Source: Aureococcus anophagefferens (taxonomy: Eukaryota; Sar; Pelagophyceae; Pelagomonadales; Pelagomonadaceae). From it: a stretch of DNA of 35,105 bases. The notes under the pieces were generated by a model. The model did not search any database, was not told the DNA's origin, and worked only from the letters and a program-made list of their open reading frames with translations. Positions 22,812 through 31,405 of this stretch are shown here, one piece after another. A program made the position numbers and the translations under genes. Each line of letters starts with the position of its first letter. Position 1 is the stretch's first letter. The stretch covers positions 929,055-964,159 of the forward strand of contig NW_008705576.1 of NCBI RefSeq assembly GCF_000186865.1. Reading direction: 5' to 3'.

Positions 22812-23720
22812 GGAGGTCGGCGCCCAGGGGTCGGCGGGCAGGTCGCCGAGGTCGCCGAGGCCCATGCGCGTCGCGAGCCACTGGTTCGTCGTCGCCAGGC
22901 GCCGCTCCGCGACGCGGAGCCGCTCGGACGTCGACGCGCCGGTGACCGCGCGCCGGGCCTCGCCGCGGCTGAGGCCGACGGCCCGGAGCACGGCGAAGCT
23001 GTAGAGCTCGCGGCGGTCGCAGGCGAAGGGCGCCAGCAGCTCCGGCGACGCCGCCTGCAGCGCCGCGTCGCGGACCGCGGGCGCGTGCAAAAAGCTCCGC
23101 TCGAGCAGGCACGCGTCGGATTCGCCGTCGAGGCGGCACTCCTCGTCGTCCACGGCCAGCGTCTCCGCCGCGCCCGGCGCGAAGCGCTTCACGGAGATGG
23201 AGTCGACGGCCGCGGCCGATGGTGCTAATCTTTCGTCGCAGAGCGCGACGAGCTGCTCCATGCGGCCGTACGCGAGGTGCACGCGCAGCTCGTCCGCGGC
23301 CAGCGCGTGGCGCCGCTGGAGCAGGTCGTGGCTGTCGCGGAGCACGGGGTCGTCCTCGGCCTCGACGTCGGTGACGGGCGCGACGTCGCCGACCGCGAGC
23401 CGCGTCGGCCCGCCTCCCAGCGACGGTTGGTCCGCGACCTCGAAGCGCGAGAACGCGAGCGCGCGGTGGCCGTCGTCGCCGTGCTCCTCGACGTGGCAGA
23501 GCACGCCGCGGGCGCCGACCGCGGGCTCGCCGTCGAGCAGGCCCAGCAGCCGCGGGCCGCCGCCGCTCTCGAGCTTCAGTTGGCGCAGGGTGACCTCCGG
23601 GAGCTCGTCCAGGCTGAGGATGTCCAGCGGCAGCGGGCCGTGGTCCAGGGAGAGGATCGGGACCGTGAGGGCGCCGGTGCAGGTCGCGAAGGCGATGGTG
23701 AGCAATGCGTGCGGAGGCAT
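22710..23720 (-). CDS. Secreted or plastid-targeted protein with a LON-N-like domain
   Basis: 336 aa from ATG 23720 (the frame extends upstream only with TTG). [19 protein letters not shown] is a clean signal peptide. Residues about 20-165 ([22 protein letters not shown]...[19 protein letters not shown]...[16 protein letters not shown]...[12 protein letters not shown]) follow the pattern of the LON substrate-binding domain: a P-x-x-x-x-x-x-x-x-P-L start, a G-V/T strand, an 'R-F-x-V' strand and a closing 'D'. No protease or AAA module is present. Stand-alone LON-N proteins exist in plastids and bacteria. The C-terminus has a 10-proline run and ends in a basic [10 protein letters not shown]. 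The domain call is moderate. The tail helps explain the GC-rich Gly-coding shadow on the other strand. Confidence 0.6.
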
Positions 23721-23921
23721 GGCGACGGCGACGGTGAAGAGCTTCGCCGCGAACAACAGCCGCTGATGTCACAGCATCGGCGCCCTGGCGCTTCGCCTCG
23801 GCGCGTGCAATCGAATCCTTCACCCGGTTCACCATTAGCTCGGGTCATCAACGGCCGCGCAACGGACTCCCAGTCGCGAATGTTAGCACGCTCCGCCGGT
23901 TCGAGAACGCCGGGGACCGCC

Positions 23922-24767
23922 TCAGTCCTCGGCGCCGCCGTCCTCGGAGGGGAAGACGACGAGCTCGAGGACCGTCGTCTCCTCGTCGCGGCCGTCGAAC
24001 TGGACCTTGGCGAAGCGCGGCACGGCGACGACGTCGAGCGCGGCCGCGTCCTCGGCGAGGTACTCGCGGCAGGTCGCGACGGCGCGCGCCGCCGTGAAGA
24101 CCGCCGCCGCGCCGATGGCCCGCAGGTTCGACGCGTCGCCCGCGCGCGCGCGCTTGGCGACGGCGCCGGCGAGGACGCGGTAGTCCGTCGCGCGCGCGAC
24201 GGTGAGCGTCTCCACCGCGGCGCCCGGCGCGTCGACGTCCGGCGCGGCGCGCTGGAGCTCGACGACGGTGATGGTCAGCTCGTTGCGGTTCTCGCGGAAG
24301 GATGGCGCGCAGGCGATGGGCGCCGCGAGCTCGTCGGTGCACCTTTTCGCGGCGATGGCGACGCCCTTGACCGCCGTGTTCACGTTGACCTCGTACTTGG
24401 AGTGCAGCGCCACGGGGAACCCGACGACGGCCGACGGCAGCGCCGCGCCGACGACGAGCCGCGCGATCGACTTCGCGTCGTCGCCGCCGCTGACCCACTT
24501 GAAGCGGCCGCCCTCGTCGTCCGCGTCCTTCGGCGGCGCGGACGGCCGCCGGTGCTCCGTCGCGCGGCGCTTCGGCGCGGCGCCCTCCTTGCCGCCGCCG
24601 CCGCGCCGGCCGCCGCCGCCGCGCTTGAAGCGCGGGCTCGCGAGCGCCCCGTCCGCGTCGCCGCGGCGCCGCTGCTCGAGCTTGCGCTTGATGCTGCTCG
24701 TCTCCGCCGCGAGCTCGTCGAGGCGCTGCTGCAAAGCGGCCGCGTCCGCGTCGTCCATGGCTGCCAT
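23922..24767 (-). CDS. Protein with two tandem SpoVS/Alba-like domains
   Basis: 281 aa from ATG 24767. A short coiled segment ([22 protein letters not shown]) is followed by a basic RGG-like linker (about 47-75), typical of RNA-binding proteins. The C-terminal domain (about 195-272: [43 protein letters not shown]...[30 protein letters not shown]) matches the SpoVS family layout: xxLAGAxA, then a basic strand, xAIGAxAVxxAxxAxA, then a strand and an 'I-x-G-E-E-x-T' end. Residues about 97-172 look like a second, more diverged copy ([12 protein letters not shown]...[13 protein letters not shown]). SpoVS is best known from Bacillus sporulation and belongs to the Alba-like nucleic-acid-binding fold. 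RNA binding is inference. Confidence 0.78.
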   Translation of the reverse strand: MAAMDDADAAALQQRLDELAAETSSIKRKLEQRRRGDADGALASPRFKRGGGGRRGGGGKEGAAPKRRATEHRRPSAPPKDADDEGGRFKWVSGGDDAKSIARLVVGAALPSAVVGFPVALHSKYEVNVNTAVKGVAIAAKRCTDELAAPIACAPSFRENRNELTITVVELQRAAPDVDAPGAAVETLTVARATDYRVLAGAVAKRARAGDASNLRAIGAAAVFTAARAVATCREYLAEDAAALDVVAVPRFAKVQFDGRDEETTVLELVVFPSEDGGAED

Positions 24768-25197
24768 TGTCTCTCTTGCAGATCTGTTTTGTTTGTGTTG
24801 CAGATGTCTCGCTGTTGCCACAGCAAGCTCTTGGCAAGTGTCACAAGCCGCTGCAGATGCTATGCGATTGCGCGCTTCGGAACAAAATTGGCGGGAACGG
24901 CACACTGCCGCAGCTCGCTGAGATGTTCGCTGTCCACGGCGCTCGCGAGCAGATTAGCAGATCCGCGCTTCCGCTTTGCGAGGCGTCGGCGGCTGGCTGC
25001 TCCTTGTGGATATTTCGGGGTGCTTGGCGACACCTCCGACCTTGCCCCTCAGCGAGAGCATCGTCTGGACGCCCTCGACCAGCCGCAACCACTGCTCGGG
25101 ACCGCCCCCGCGTCGCCCCGGACACCGCCCCGACACCGCGGGACCGCCCCCGAGCCGCCCGGACGCCGCGGGGCCGCTTGCCGCGCCGCGACGCACG
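24768..25197. promoter_or_regulatory. Long divergent promoter region (SpoVS-like / NOP10)
   Basis: 430 bp without a supported gene, the longest spacer in the window. The SpoVS-proximal part is AT-rich (TTGTTTGTGTTGCAG near 24789) and has two TTGCAGAT(C/G)T boxes at 24777-24806. The NOP10-proximal part (25097-25190) is a C/G-rich imperfect repeat of GGGACCGCCCCCG-type units. Either could hold promoter elements; none matches a site I know. Confidence 0.45.
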
Positions 25198-25493
25198 ATG
25201 CATCTCATGTACCACCTCGACGACGACGGGAACCGAGTTTACACGCTGAAGAAGAGCTACGGCGACGACGCCAAGCCCACGACCTCCGCCCACCCCGGTG
25301 CGTGCGCCCGAAGCCCCCGAACGCGCCGCGCGCGCGCGAAACGACGCCGCGCGCGCCCTCGATCGTCGCTTCGCCCGACGCTCCCCCCGCCGCAGCCCGC
25401 TTCTCGCCCGACGACAAGTTCAGCTCCCAGCGCATCGCGTGCAAGAAGCGCTTCGGGCTCCTGCTGACGCAGCAGCCCCCGGACAAGTTGTAA
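25198..25493 (+). CDS. NOP10: H/ACA snoRNP core protein NOP10
   Basis: Exons 25198-25297 and 25396-25493 give 65 aa, the usual eukaryotic NOP10 length. The protein opens [19 protein letters not shown] and, across the splice, reads [33 protein letters not shown], which is the near-invariant NOP10 core. NOP10 binds dyskerin/Cbf5 in H/ACA particles that pseudouridylate rRNA and snRNA and belong to telomerase. The archaeal zinc ribbon is lost, as in other eukaryotes. The 98-bp intron is an ordinary spliceosomal one (GTGCGTGC...CCGCAG), with no target duplication or inverted ends. Confidence 0.97.
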
Positions 25494-25518
25494 GAAAATT
25501 AGCCCAGAACGCGCGGCG

Positions 25519-26598
25519 TTAGCCGCCGCAGCATCGCGCGCAGTCGTCCGCGGGCCAGCGCGAGGGCCGCGCCGCGACGACGCCGCGGCCGTCGCAGGCC
25601 GCGGCGCCGTAGCCGCAGTCGCAGGCCGGGCCCAGGGCCACGACGGGGGGCGTCGCGTTGGACGCGGCGAGGTCCGCGGACCAGGCGCCACGCGTTCCGC
25701 CCCCGCGCCGGAGCTCCGGGCCGAGGGCGTCGCGGAGCTCCAGCGCGAGCGCGAGCGCCGCGACGTGGCCCCCGGCGTCGTCCGACGTCCCGGTCGCGTA
25801 GAAGACCGCGGCCACGGCCTGGTCCGCGGCGTCCGTCGCGAAGGACACCTGGTTGTGGTCGAGGCGGAACGCGAGCTCCGCGGCGCAGGCCGAGCCGTTC
25901 AGCCCTCTCGCCTCCGCCGCGAGATCGCGGTGCGCGTCGAGGACGGACGTCCACCCGCTGACGTGGCACACCAGCGCGCGGCCGACGCGGCGCGCCGCGG
26001 ACCCGTCGCCGCCGCGCTCGCAGCTCTCCAGCGCGCCGCGCACGCGCTTCGCGGCGCCGCCGGCGCACGTCGCGTGGGCGCCGCCGTCCTTGTCGAGGAA
26101 GACGCGACTGCCGCCGTAGTGGCAGCCGCAGTCCATGGGGAACCCGGACCCGTCGCGCAAGCGGCTCGACGACGAGCGGAAGACCCAGCCGACGGCGCCG
26201 CGGCGGCCGTAGGGGCAGACGGGCACGTCGTCGCGCAGCAGGCTCGACGCGCGGAACGCGGCCGCGGCGCCGCGGCGCCGCGCCGAGACCGACGTCGCCG
26301 CCCGCGCCGGCGGAAACGGCGTCCGCTCGCCCGCGTCCTCGCGCGACGACACGAGCAGGCCGGACCGCGACGCGTAGGCCGCGTTCGCGCCGCGGATGGC
26401 CGCGTCGAGGAGCGGCGCGAAGACCGGCGACGCCTGGAAGCGCTCCAGGGCTGCCAGCGCGCGGCAGCGCGCGCAGCGCGGCGACGGCGGCTGCGTCGGC
26501 GGCCGCGGCTCGAGGTGCGCGCAGGTCCGGTCGAGGTGCGGCGGCATGGCGACCGCACATGCGAGCAAGGCTGCTGCGACGGCATGGCGACCGCACAT
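25519..26598 (-). CDS. Secreted cysteine-rich protein of unknown function
   Basis: 359 aa from ATG 26598. MCGRHAVAAALLACAVA is a signal peptide, followed by a Cys-rich mature protein (HLDRTCAHL, CARCRAL, VPVCPYGRRG, MDCGCHYGGS, CAGGA, ACDCGYGAAACDG, ending DDCARCCGG). A central segment SGWTSVLDAHRDLAAEARG...RLDHNQVSFATDAADQAVAAVFYATG is more ordinary in composition. I do not recognise a family; an extracellular or vacuolar protein with many disulphides is likely. The signal-peptide coding segment is duplicated upstream (38-bp unit), so an older ATG at about 26633 (MLIRSLAAALLACAVA) now reads out of frame. Confidence 0.7.
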   Translation of the reverse strand: MCGRHAVAAALLACAVAMPPHLDRTCAHLEPRPPTQPPSPRCARCRALAALERFQASPVFAPLLDAAIRGANAAYASRSGLLVSSREDAGERTPFPPARAATSVSARRRGAAAAFRASSLLRDDVPVCPYGRRGAVGWVFRSSSSRLRDGSGFPMDCGCHYGGSRVFLDKDGGAHATCAGGAAKRVRGALESCERGGDGSAARRVGRALVCHVSGWTSVLDAHRDLAAEARGLNGSACAAELAFRLDHNQVSFATDAADQAVAAVFYATGTSDDAGGHVAALALALELRDALGPELRRGGGTRGAWSADLAASNATPPVVALGPACDCGYGAAACDGRGVVAARPSRWPADDCARCCGG

Positions 26599-26618
26599 GC
26601 GAGCAAGGCTGCTGCGAG
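26544..26618. repeat. 38-bp tandem duplication in a signal-peptide coding region
   Basis: GGCATGGCGACCGCACATGC and the bases that follow are present twice with a 38-base period, ending in GCTGCTGCGA each time. On the minus strand both copies encode LLACAVAM in different frames. Confidence 0.9.
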
Positions 26619-26780
26619 GCTGCGTATCAGCATGCCATCGTGGGCTGCACCATCAACTCGCTGCAAGAAAAAAGATTGACCTCGCAAGCGATGGCCGCAC
26701 AGTTTTGCAGGAGCGAACGAGCACACTGAACAAAGCAGTCGTGCTCCGCAAAAGCATAACCGCGCTCCACCACAGTCACA

Positions 26781-28244
26781 ATGGCCCTCTTCTTCCCGTC
26801 GTGCTTCTGTTATAGCGACGACCAGGCCGACAGCGACTCGGAGGCGGTCCTGACGGCCGAGCTGCTCGAGCCCCTCGACGAGGCGCGGGCCATGGGCGGC
26901 CGCGTGGCGCGCAAGAAGCTGAGCCTGCGCGCGGCGGCGCCGCCGCCCGCCGCCGCCGACTTCCTCGCGGCGGCGCTGCCGAACGACGGCGGCGGCGACT
27001 CCGGCGACGACGAGGCGCACCAGGACCTGTCCGCGCAGTCGCTCGAGAGCGTGCCGGGCTACGCCGTGGCCGAGAGCTGCCGCGTGCTCGACCTCAGCCG
27101 CAACCTGCTGGACGTCCTCGAGGCGACGATCTTCGCGCGGCTGCGGTGCCTCGTCGAGCTCGACCTGTCGCGCAATAAAATTCGCGTCGTCCCGCCGGAG
27201 ATCGCCGCGTGCCGGGGCCTCTGCAAGCTGAACCTCCTGTCGAACTCGCTCTTCCCCGTCGCGCGCTCCCTCCCCGTCGACGCGCTGGCGACGCTGCCGC
27301 TCGTCGTCCTCGACGTGCGCTTCAACAAGAAGATCAAGGCCGGCGCCGCGGCGGCCCTGCGCGAGGCGCTGCCGGGCTGCGACGTGCGCGCGACGACGGA
27401 GAAGCCGACGAAGGCGCCCCAGGCCTGCGACATCGCCGACAGCTGCGCCGGCGCGCGCAACGCGAGCACGCTCCGGGCGCAGCTCGAGCCCTACAGCACG
27501 CCCCAGCTCACGCGGCGCCTCGAGGTGACGTTCGGCGCGGCGCTGCCCGCCGACGCCCGGGGCGACCGCGAGCGGGTCTTCGCGGCGCTGCTCGCGGCCT
27601 ACGCGGCGACGGGCGTCGGCGACGGTTTGGGCGCGCGCGAGGTCGTCTACGCGGCGGGCGCGCCCGTGTCCGACGCCGTCGCGGACGCGTTGCTCGACGC
27701 GCTGCGGCGGACGGCGTGGACGTCGACGCGCGAGCGGCCCCGCGTCGACGCGGACCACTACCTCACGCTCCAGCGGCCGCGGACGAAGTACTACGACGCC
27801 GACGGCAACTACAACGCCGCGGGCCAGAAGGCGCAGAAGAACGCGGCGAAGCTCGCGAAGCATCGCGCGGTCTGGGACTTGGCCGTCGCCGCGCTCGCCG
27901 AGGTCGACGCGGCCTACGCGGAGACGTTCACGTCGCTCGCGGTCACGCACGGCTTCCGCGGGAGCCCCCACATCGACACGGAGAATTTGGCGGCGTTCTA
28001 CGGGTGCTCGCTCGGCGACTACTCGGCGGGCGGCGGCATGATCGCCGTAGAGTACGACGCGAGCACGGTGTGCTGGGTCGACACGCGGCGCAGGTTCGGC
28101 CGCGTCGACGGCCGCTTCCCCCACTGGGTCACGGACTACAGCGGCGAGCGCTACTCCCTCATCTACTACCGCACGGAGGGCGACGCGGACCCGCTCCCCG
28201 ACGTGCCCGTGGACGGCGCCTACCGCCTCGAGGGCGCGGCGTAA
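26781..28244 (+). CDS. Leucine-rich-repeat protein fused to a 2OG-Fe(II) oxygenase-like domain
   Basis: 487 aa from ATG 26781. The N-terminal 80 residues are polar/acidic. Residues about 82-190 hold LRRs (CRVLDLSRNLLDVLEATIFARLRCLVELDLSRNKIRVVPPEIAACRGLCKLNLLSNSLF, LVVLDVRFNKKI). The C-terminal part (about 280-475) has the double-stranded beta-helix pattern of 2OG-Fe(II) dioxygenases. SPHIDTEN supplies H397 and D399, the long GGGMIAVEYD strand follows, FPHW gives the distal H448, and GERYSLIYYRT gives R457 for 2-oxoglutarate binding nine residues later. That spacing suits the superfamily, but the substrate is unknown; an LRR-guided protein hydroxylase is one idea. The opening FFPSCFCYSD has cysteines suitable for lipidation. 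Its stop is 9 bp from the convergent gene's stop. Confidence 0.75.
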   Translation: MALFFPSCFCYSDDQADSDSEAVLTAELLEPLDEARAMGGRVARKKLSLRAAAPPPAAADFLAAALPNDGGGDSGDDEAHQDLSAQSLESVPGYAVAESCRVLDLSRNLLDVLEATIFARLRCLVELDLSRNKIRVVPPEIAACRGLCKLNLLSNSLFPVARSLPVDALATLPLVVLDVRFNKKIKAGAAAALREALPGCDVRATTEKPTKAPQACDIADSCAGARNASTLRAQLEPYSTPQLTRRLEVTFGAALPADARGDRERVFAALLAAYAATGVGDGLGAREVVYAAGAPVSDAVADALLDALRRTAWTSTRERPRVDADHYLTLQRPRTKYYDADGNYNAAGQKAQKNAAKLAKHRAVWDLAVAALAEVDAAYAETFTSLAVTHGFRGSPHIDTENLAAFYGCSLGDYSAGGGMIAVEYDASTVCWVDTRRRFGRVDGRFPHWVTDYSGERYSLIYYRTEGDADPLPDVPVDGAYRLEGAA

Positions 28245-28253
28245 CGGTTTTTC

Positions 28254-29356
28254 CTAGAGCGCCTGTTCGACGGCGGCCTTCTCCGCGAGGACGGGCGCCA
28301 GCAGGGCGAGGCACGCCTGGTGCGGCGCGCTCGCCTCGTAGGCCTCGAACGTCGCCTTCGACGCGAACGTGCCGACGACGCCGAAGTCGAAGTTGCCCGC
28401 CGTGATGTTCTCGTCCGCGCCGACGTCGTAGGAGAGGATCTCGGGGACCCGGGGCGGCAGCGCGCGGAGGCACGCGAGGGCCGCGGCGGTGGCGGCGTCC
28501 GTCGCGTCGTCGGTCCAGCGGCCGAGGACGACGTGGCGCAGCGTCGGCTTCGAATTGCCGACGCACGTCGCGTTGCACAGCTCCGCGGCGCCGGGCGGCA
28601 GCGGGCAGTCGAAGGCGTTGCCCGTGAGGTCGCCTACGAAAGAAAGATGAGCACCCGAGAAGCTCGCGCGGCGCCGGCGGTCTCGCAGCAGCGCTTCATG
28701 CCGCAGTCGGCCATGCGCGAGAAGTTGAGGTCCGGCAGCGGGCCCGTGAGGCCGGTGTACTTCAGCTTCAGGTCCAGCAGCTCCGCGAAGCCCGTGGCCC
28801 AGGCCGCGGGCACGGACTTGTCGAAGGAGCTGTGGCCGTAGGTCTGGCCGTCGACGTCGAAGTAGGCGAGCTCCGACGGCAGCTCCGCGGGCAGCGGGCC
28901 CGCGAGGCGGTTCGTGTAGCCGCCGACGTAGAACGCGCCGAGCCGCGCGGGCAGCCTCTGGGGGATCGTGCCCGTCAGCCGGTTGTGGTCGACGTCGAAG
29001 ACGACGAGCTCCGAGAACCGGTCGAGGTTGTCGGGGAGCTCTCCCGTCATGTTCGCGCCGTGGAGCACGATGCGCGTGATGCCCCGGCCCACGTCGGCCA
29101 CGGCGTCGCAGCAGACGCCGTAGCGCATGTCGTGCTGCCCGAGGCCCGGCGCGCAGACGTCGCCCTCGCCGCCGTCGCAGGCGCACGGGTCGTCGCGGAG
29201 CTTGGAGCACTGCGTCCAGTTCTCGCCGCCCGTGGCGTCGAAGAGCTCCTGCCACGCCTCGCACTCCCAGTCGTAGATGGCCGAGCTCTCGCCGGAGCAC
29301 CCGGCGGCGGCGCGCCCGGCGAGGGCTGCCACGACGACGAGGATCTGGCGGCCCAT
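28254..29356 (-). CDS. Secreted LRR protein with a C-terminal Dabb (stress-responsive A/B barrel) domain
   Basis: Exons 29356-28687 and 28633-28254 give 349 aa. MGRQILVVVAALAGRAAAG is a signal peptide. YDWECEAWQELFDATGGENWTQCSK...CACDGGEGDVC is a plant-type LRR cap. Extracellular LRRs follow (ITRIVLHGANMTGELPDNLDRFSELVVFDVDHNRLTGTIPQRL, LKYTGLTGPLPDL), closing with CCDLTGNAFDCPLPPGAAELC across the splice. The last 95 residues (LRHVVLGRWTDDATDAATAAALACLRALPPRVPEILSYDVGADEN...GVVGTFASKATFEAYEASAPHQACLALLAPVL) form a complete Dabb barrel. Dabb proteins include polyketide cyclases and stress proteins. A secreted LRR-Dabb fusion is unusual. The 53-bp intron appears to use a GC donor (28686) and a TTTCTTTCGTAG acceptor. 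Confidence 0.85.
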
Positions 29357-29466
29357 GCTCTCCGGCTGGTTTTTAATGAAACCAATAAGGTTGCCCTTTT
29401 TCATTGAATGTCTCCAGCGCCTCGATGGGCAGCCTCGAGTAGTCCGGCCGTCGTCCACGGCAGACG

Positions 29467-31185
29467 ATGAACCCGGCGTCGCGCAAGTTCGACCCGGAAA
29501 AGTCCATCCTCAATCAACGCGCCGTCGACGCGGAGCGGTCCGCCGAGGCGGCGAATGCGCGCCTCGCACTCGAGGTGGAGCGGTCGACGGCGCTGCGCGC
29601 GGAGAGCGACCGGCGCGACCGCGCGGCGCAGGCGGAGCGGCGGCGCCTCGAGGCCGCGAACCGCGCGTCGCGCGACGCCATCGCGCGCTGCGAGGCCGAG
29701 CTGTCGGCCGCGGCCGCTTCCGCCGAGACCGAGCGCGAGAAGGCGACGGCGCTGCGCGTGGAGCTCGCCGCGGCCGCGCCCTTCCGGGACGAGGCCTCCG
29801 CCGTGGCCAAAAAACTACGAGAAGTCGAGGCGGCGAGCGCGGCGCACGAGGCGCGCTGGATCGCGGACCGCGAACGGGCGGAGGCGGCCTTCGCGGCGGA
29901 GGCCGCGGAGCTCCGCGGCGAGGCAAATAAACTCCGCGCGGCCGTCGAGGCGCTGCGACCCGAGCTCGCGCGGAGCCTCGAGCAGCTCGCCGCGGAGAAG
30001 GAAAAGGTCGCGGCGCTCGAGCGGAGCGCCGACGACCGAGCCGCGGCGGTCGGCGCGCTCGAGGCGAAATGCGAGCGTCTCGCGAAGCGAGCGGACGGCG
30101 CGGCCGCGGACGACGACGAGGCCGCCGCGCGCGTCGCGAACCTCGAGGAGACATGCGGCGGGCTCGGCGCGAAGGTCGCCCGCCTCGAGGCGCGCCTCGA
30201 GGAGGAGCGGGCGGCGACCCGACGGGCGACGGTCGACGGCGCCGCCGCGCGCGCGGCGGCGACCGCCGCGGACGCGGCGGACGCGTCGGCGGCCGCGGCG
30301 ACGGCGCGGGCGGACCGCGCCGAGGCGGAGCTGGCCCAGGCGCGCGCGCGCATCGTGCTCGAGGTGAGCAAGGGTCAGCTCGCGGCCGCGCACGCCGCGC
30401 ACGAGCTCGCCGACGCCAAACGGCCGCGCGGCGGCGACGACCGGCTCGCGAAGCGCGCGGCGGCACAGGCCGCGGCGCGCGTCGCCGGGGAGACCGTGGC
30501 CGCGGCGGAGGCGGACCTGAAGCAGCGGCACGCGATTTTGCTCGCGGACGCCGTCCGGCGGCGCGACGACGCGCACGCGGAGGCCCTCGCGGCCAAGGCC
30601 GCGGAGGCGCGCGAGGCGACGGACGCCGCGGCGCGCCTCGCGGCGGCCGTCGCCCGGGCCAACGACCGCCTGGGCCTCTGCGCGTCCGCGGGCGCGGCCG
30701 CGGCCGCGCGCGCCGCGGGCCGCGCGGCGACCACGGACGTCGCGAACGCGCTCGAGCGGCTGTCGGCGCGCTGCGTGGCGCTCGGCGCCTACCCGGACGC
30801 GGAGTCGCTCATGCTCGCGGGCGCCTACGCGCGCGCGACGACGCACGACGGCGCCCCGCACGTCGAGACGGCCGTCGCCTGGCGCCATCTCGCCAAGCTC
30901 GTCGCGGGCTTCGACGAGGCGCGGGCCGTGGACTTCATGGCCAAGGCCCTGGCCGAGTACGACTGCTCCTTCTCCGCGGGCGAGGGCGCCGTCGTGCGCG
31001 CGTCGTCGGCCCTCGACGCGGTCCTCGAGGACCCCCGCGCGGACGTCCGCGCGGCGGAAACCTACGTCTCCGAGCACCTCAAATCGACGCTGCCCTACAC
31101 GCGGCCGACGACGGTGGACGCCGCGGAGCCGCCGCTGCCGCCGCGGCGGAGGCTCGTCCAGGGGGGGCTCTTCAGGCCGACGTAA
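29467..31185 (+). CDS. Long Ala/Glu/Arg-rich coiled-coil protein
   Basis: 572 aa from ATG 29467 (MNPASRKFDPEKSILNQRAVDAERSAE). From about residue 15 to 410 nearly continuous heptads predict a long coiled coil (for example LRPELARSLEQLAAEKEKVAALERSADD and RVANLEETCGGLGAKVARLEARLEEE). After a break, residues about 425-550 form a compact domain (ALERLSARCVALGAYPDAESLMLAGAYARATTHDG, VETAVAWRHLAKLVAGFDEARAVDFMAKALAEYD) that resembles TPR-like helical pairs. It ends PPRRRLVQGGLFRPT. No named family is recognised. A cytoskeletal or basal-body protein is possible but unproven. The two divergent ATGs are only 110 bp apart. Confidence 0.75.
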   Translation: MNPASRKFDPEKSILNQRAVDAERSAEAANARLALEVERSTALRAESDRRDRAAQAERRRLEAANRASRDAIARCEAELSAAAASAETEREKATALRVELAAAAPFRDEASAVAKKLREVEAASAAHEARWIADRERAEAAFAAEAAELRGEANKLRAAVEALRPELARSLEQLAAEKEKVAALERSADDRAAAVGALEAKCERLAKRADGAAADDDEAAARVANLEETCGGLGAKVARLEARLEEERAATRRATVDGAAARAAATAADAADASAAAATARADRAEAELAQARARIVLEVSKGQLAAAHAAHELADAKRPRGGDDRLAKRAAAQAAARVAGETVAAAEADLKQRHAILLADAVRRRDDAHAEALAAKAAEAREATDAAARLAAAVARANDRLGLCASAGAAAAARAAGRAATTDVANALERLSARCVALGAYPDAESLMLAGAYARATTHDGAPHVETAVAWRHLAKLVAGFDEARAVDFMAKALAEYDCSFSAGEGAVVRASSALDAVLEDPRADVRAAETYVSEHLKSTLPYTRPTTVDAAEPPLPPRRRLVQGGLFRPT

Positions 31186-31200
31186 AAGTCCACCTCTACG

Positions 31201-31320
31201 TATCTTCGTCTCAGGGGTTATGGGAGAGCGACGCACCCGCTGCAGCCATGGGCAAAACATTGCCGTTCAACTTGAAGGCAAACATATCTTTTCAGGGGTT
31301 ATTGGTCAGAGCGACGGAGC
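31201..31320. repeat. Imperfect 36-bp direct repeat in the spacer before the VOC-like gene
   Basis: TATCTTCGTCTCAGGGGTTA and onward (31201-31237) recurs at 31285-31320 with TTTTCAGGGGTTATTGG and AGAGCGACGGAG. Bases 31217-31295 could be removed as an intron (GTTATG...TTTTCAG) in the 5' leader, so this may be another introner footprint or a simple duplication. Confidence 0.5.
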
Positions 31321-31405
31321 CCAAACGCAAGCGTCTCCTAACTGTGCTCTCGGAGTCGGGCTCAACCCGTGGGGACGGACCCGCCCCCCGTGCCTGAGCG
31401 ATGAC

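Noticed and set aside
22740..22812. GGC-repeat as a microsatellite of interest
   Set aside because: It simply encodes the ten-proline run of the minus-strand LON-N-like protein.
22681..23835. Arg/Pro-rich overlapping minus-strand frame
   Set aside because: Another frame over the same interval has a signal peptide and domain-like sequence. This one is compositional noise.
25298..25395. NOP10 intron as an introner
   Set aside because: No direct repeat at its borders and no inverted ends. It looks like an ordinary spliceosomal intron.
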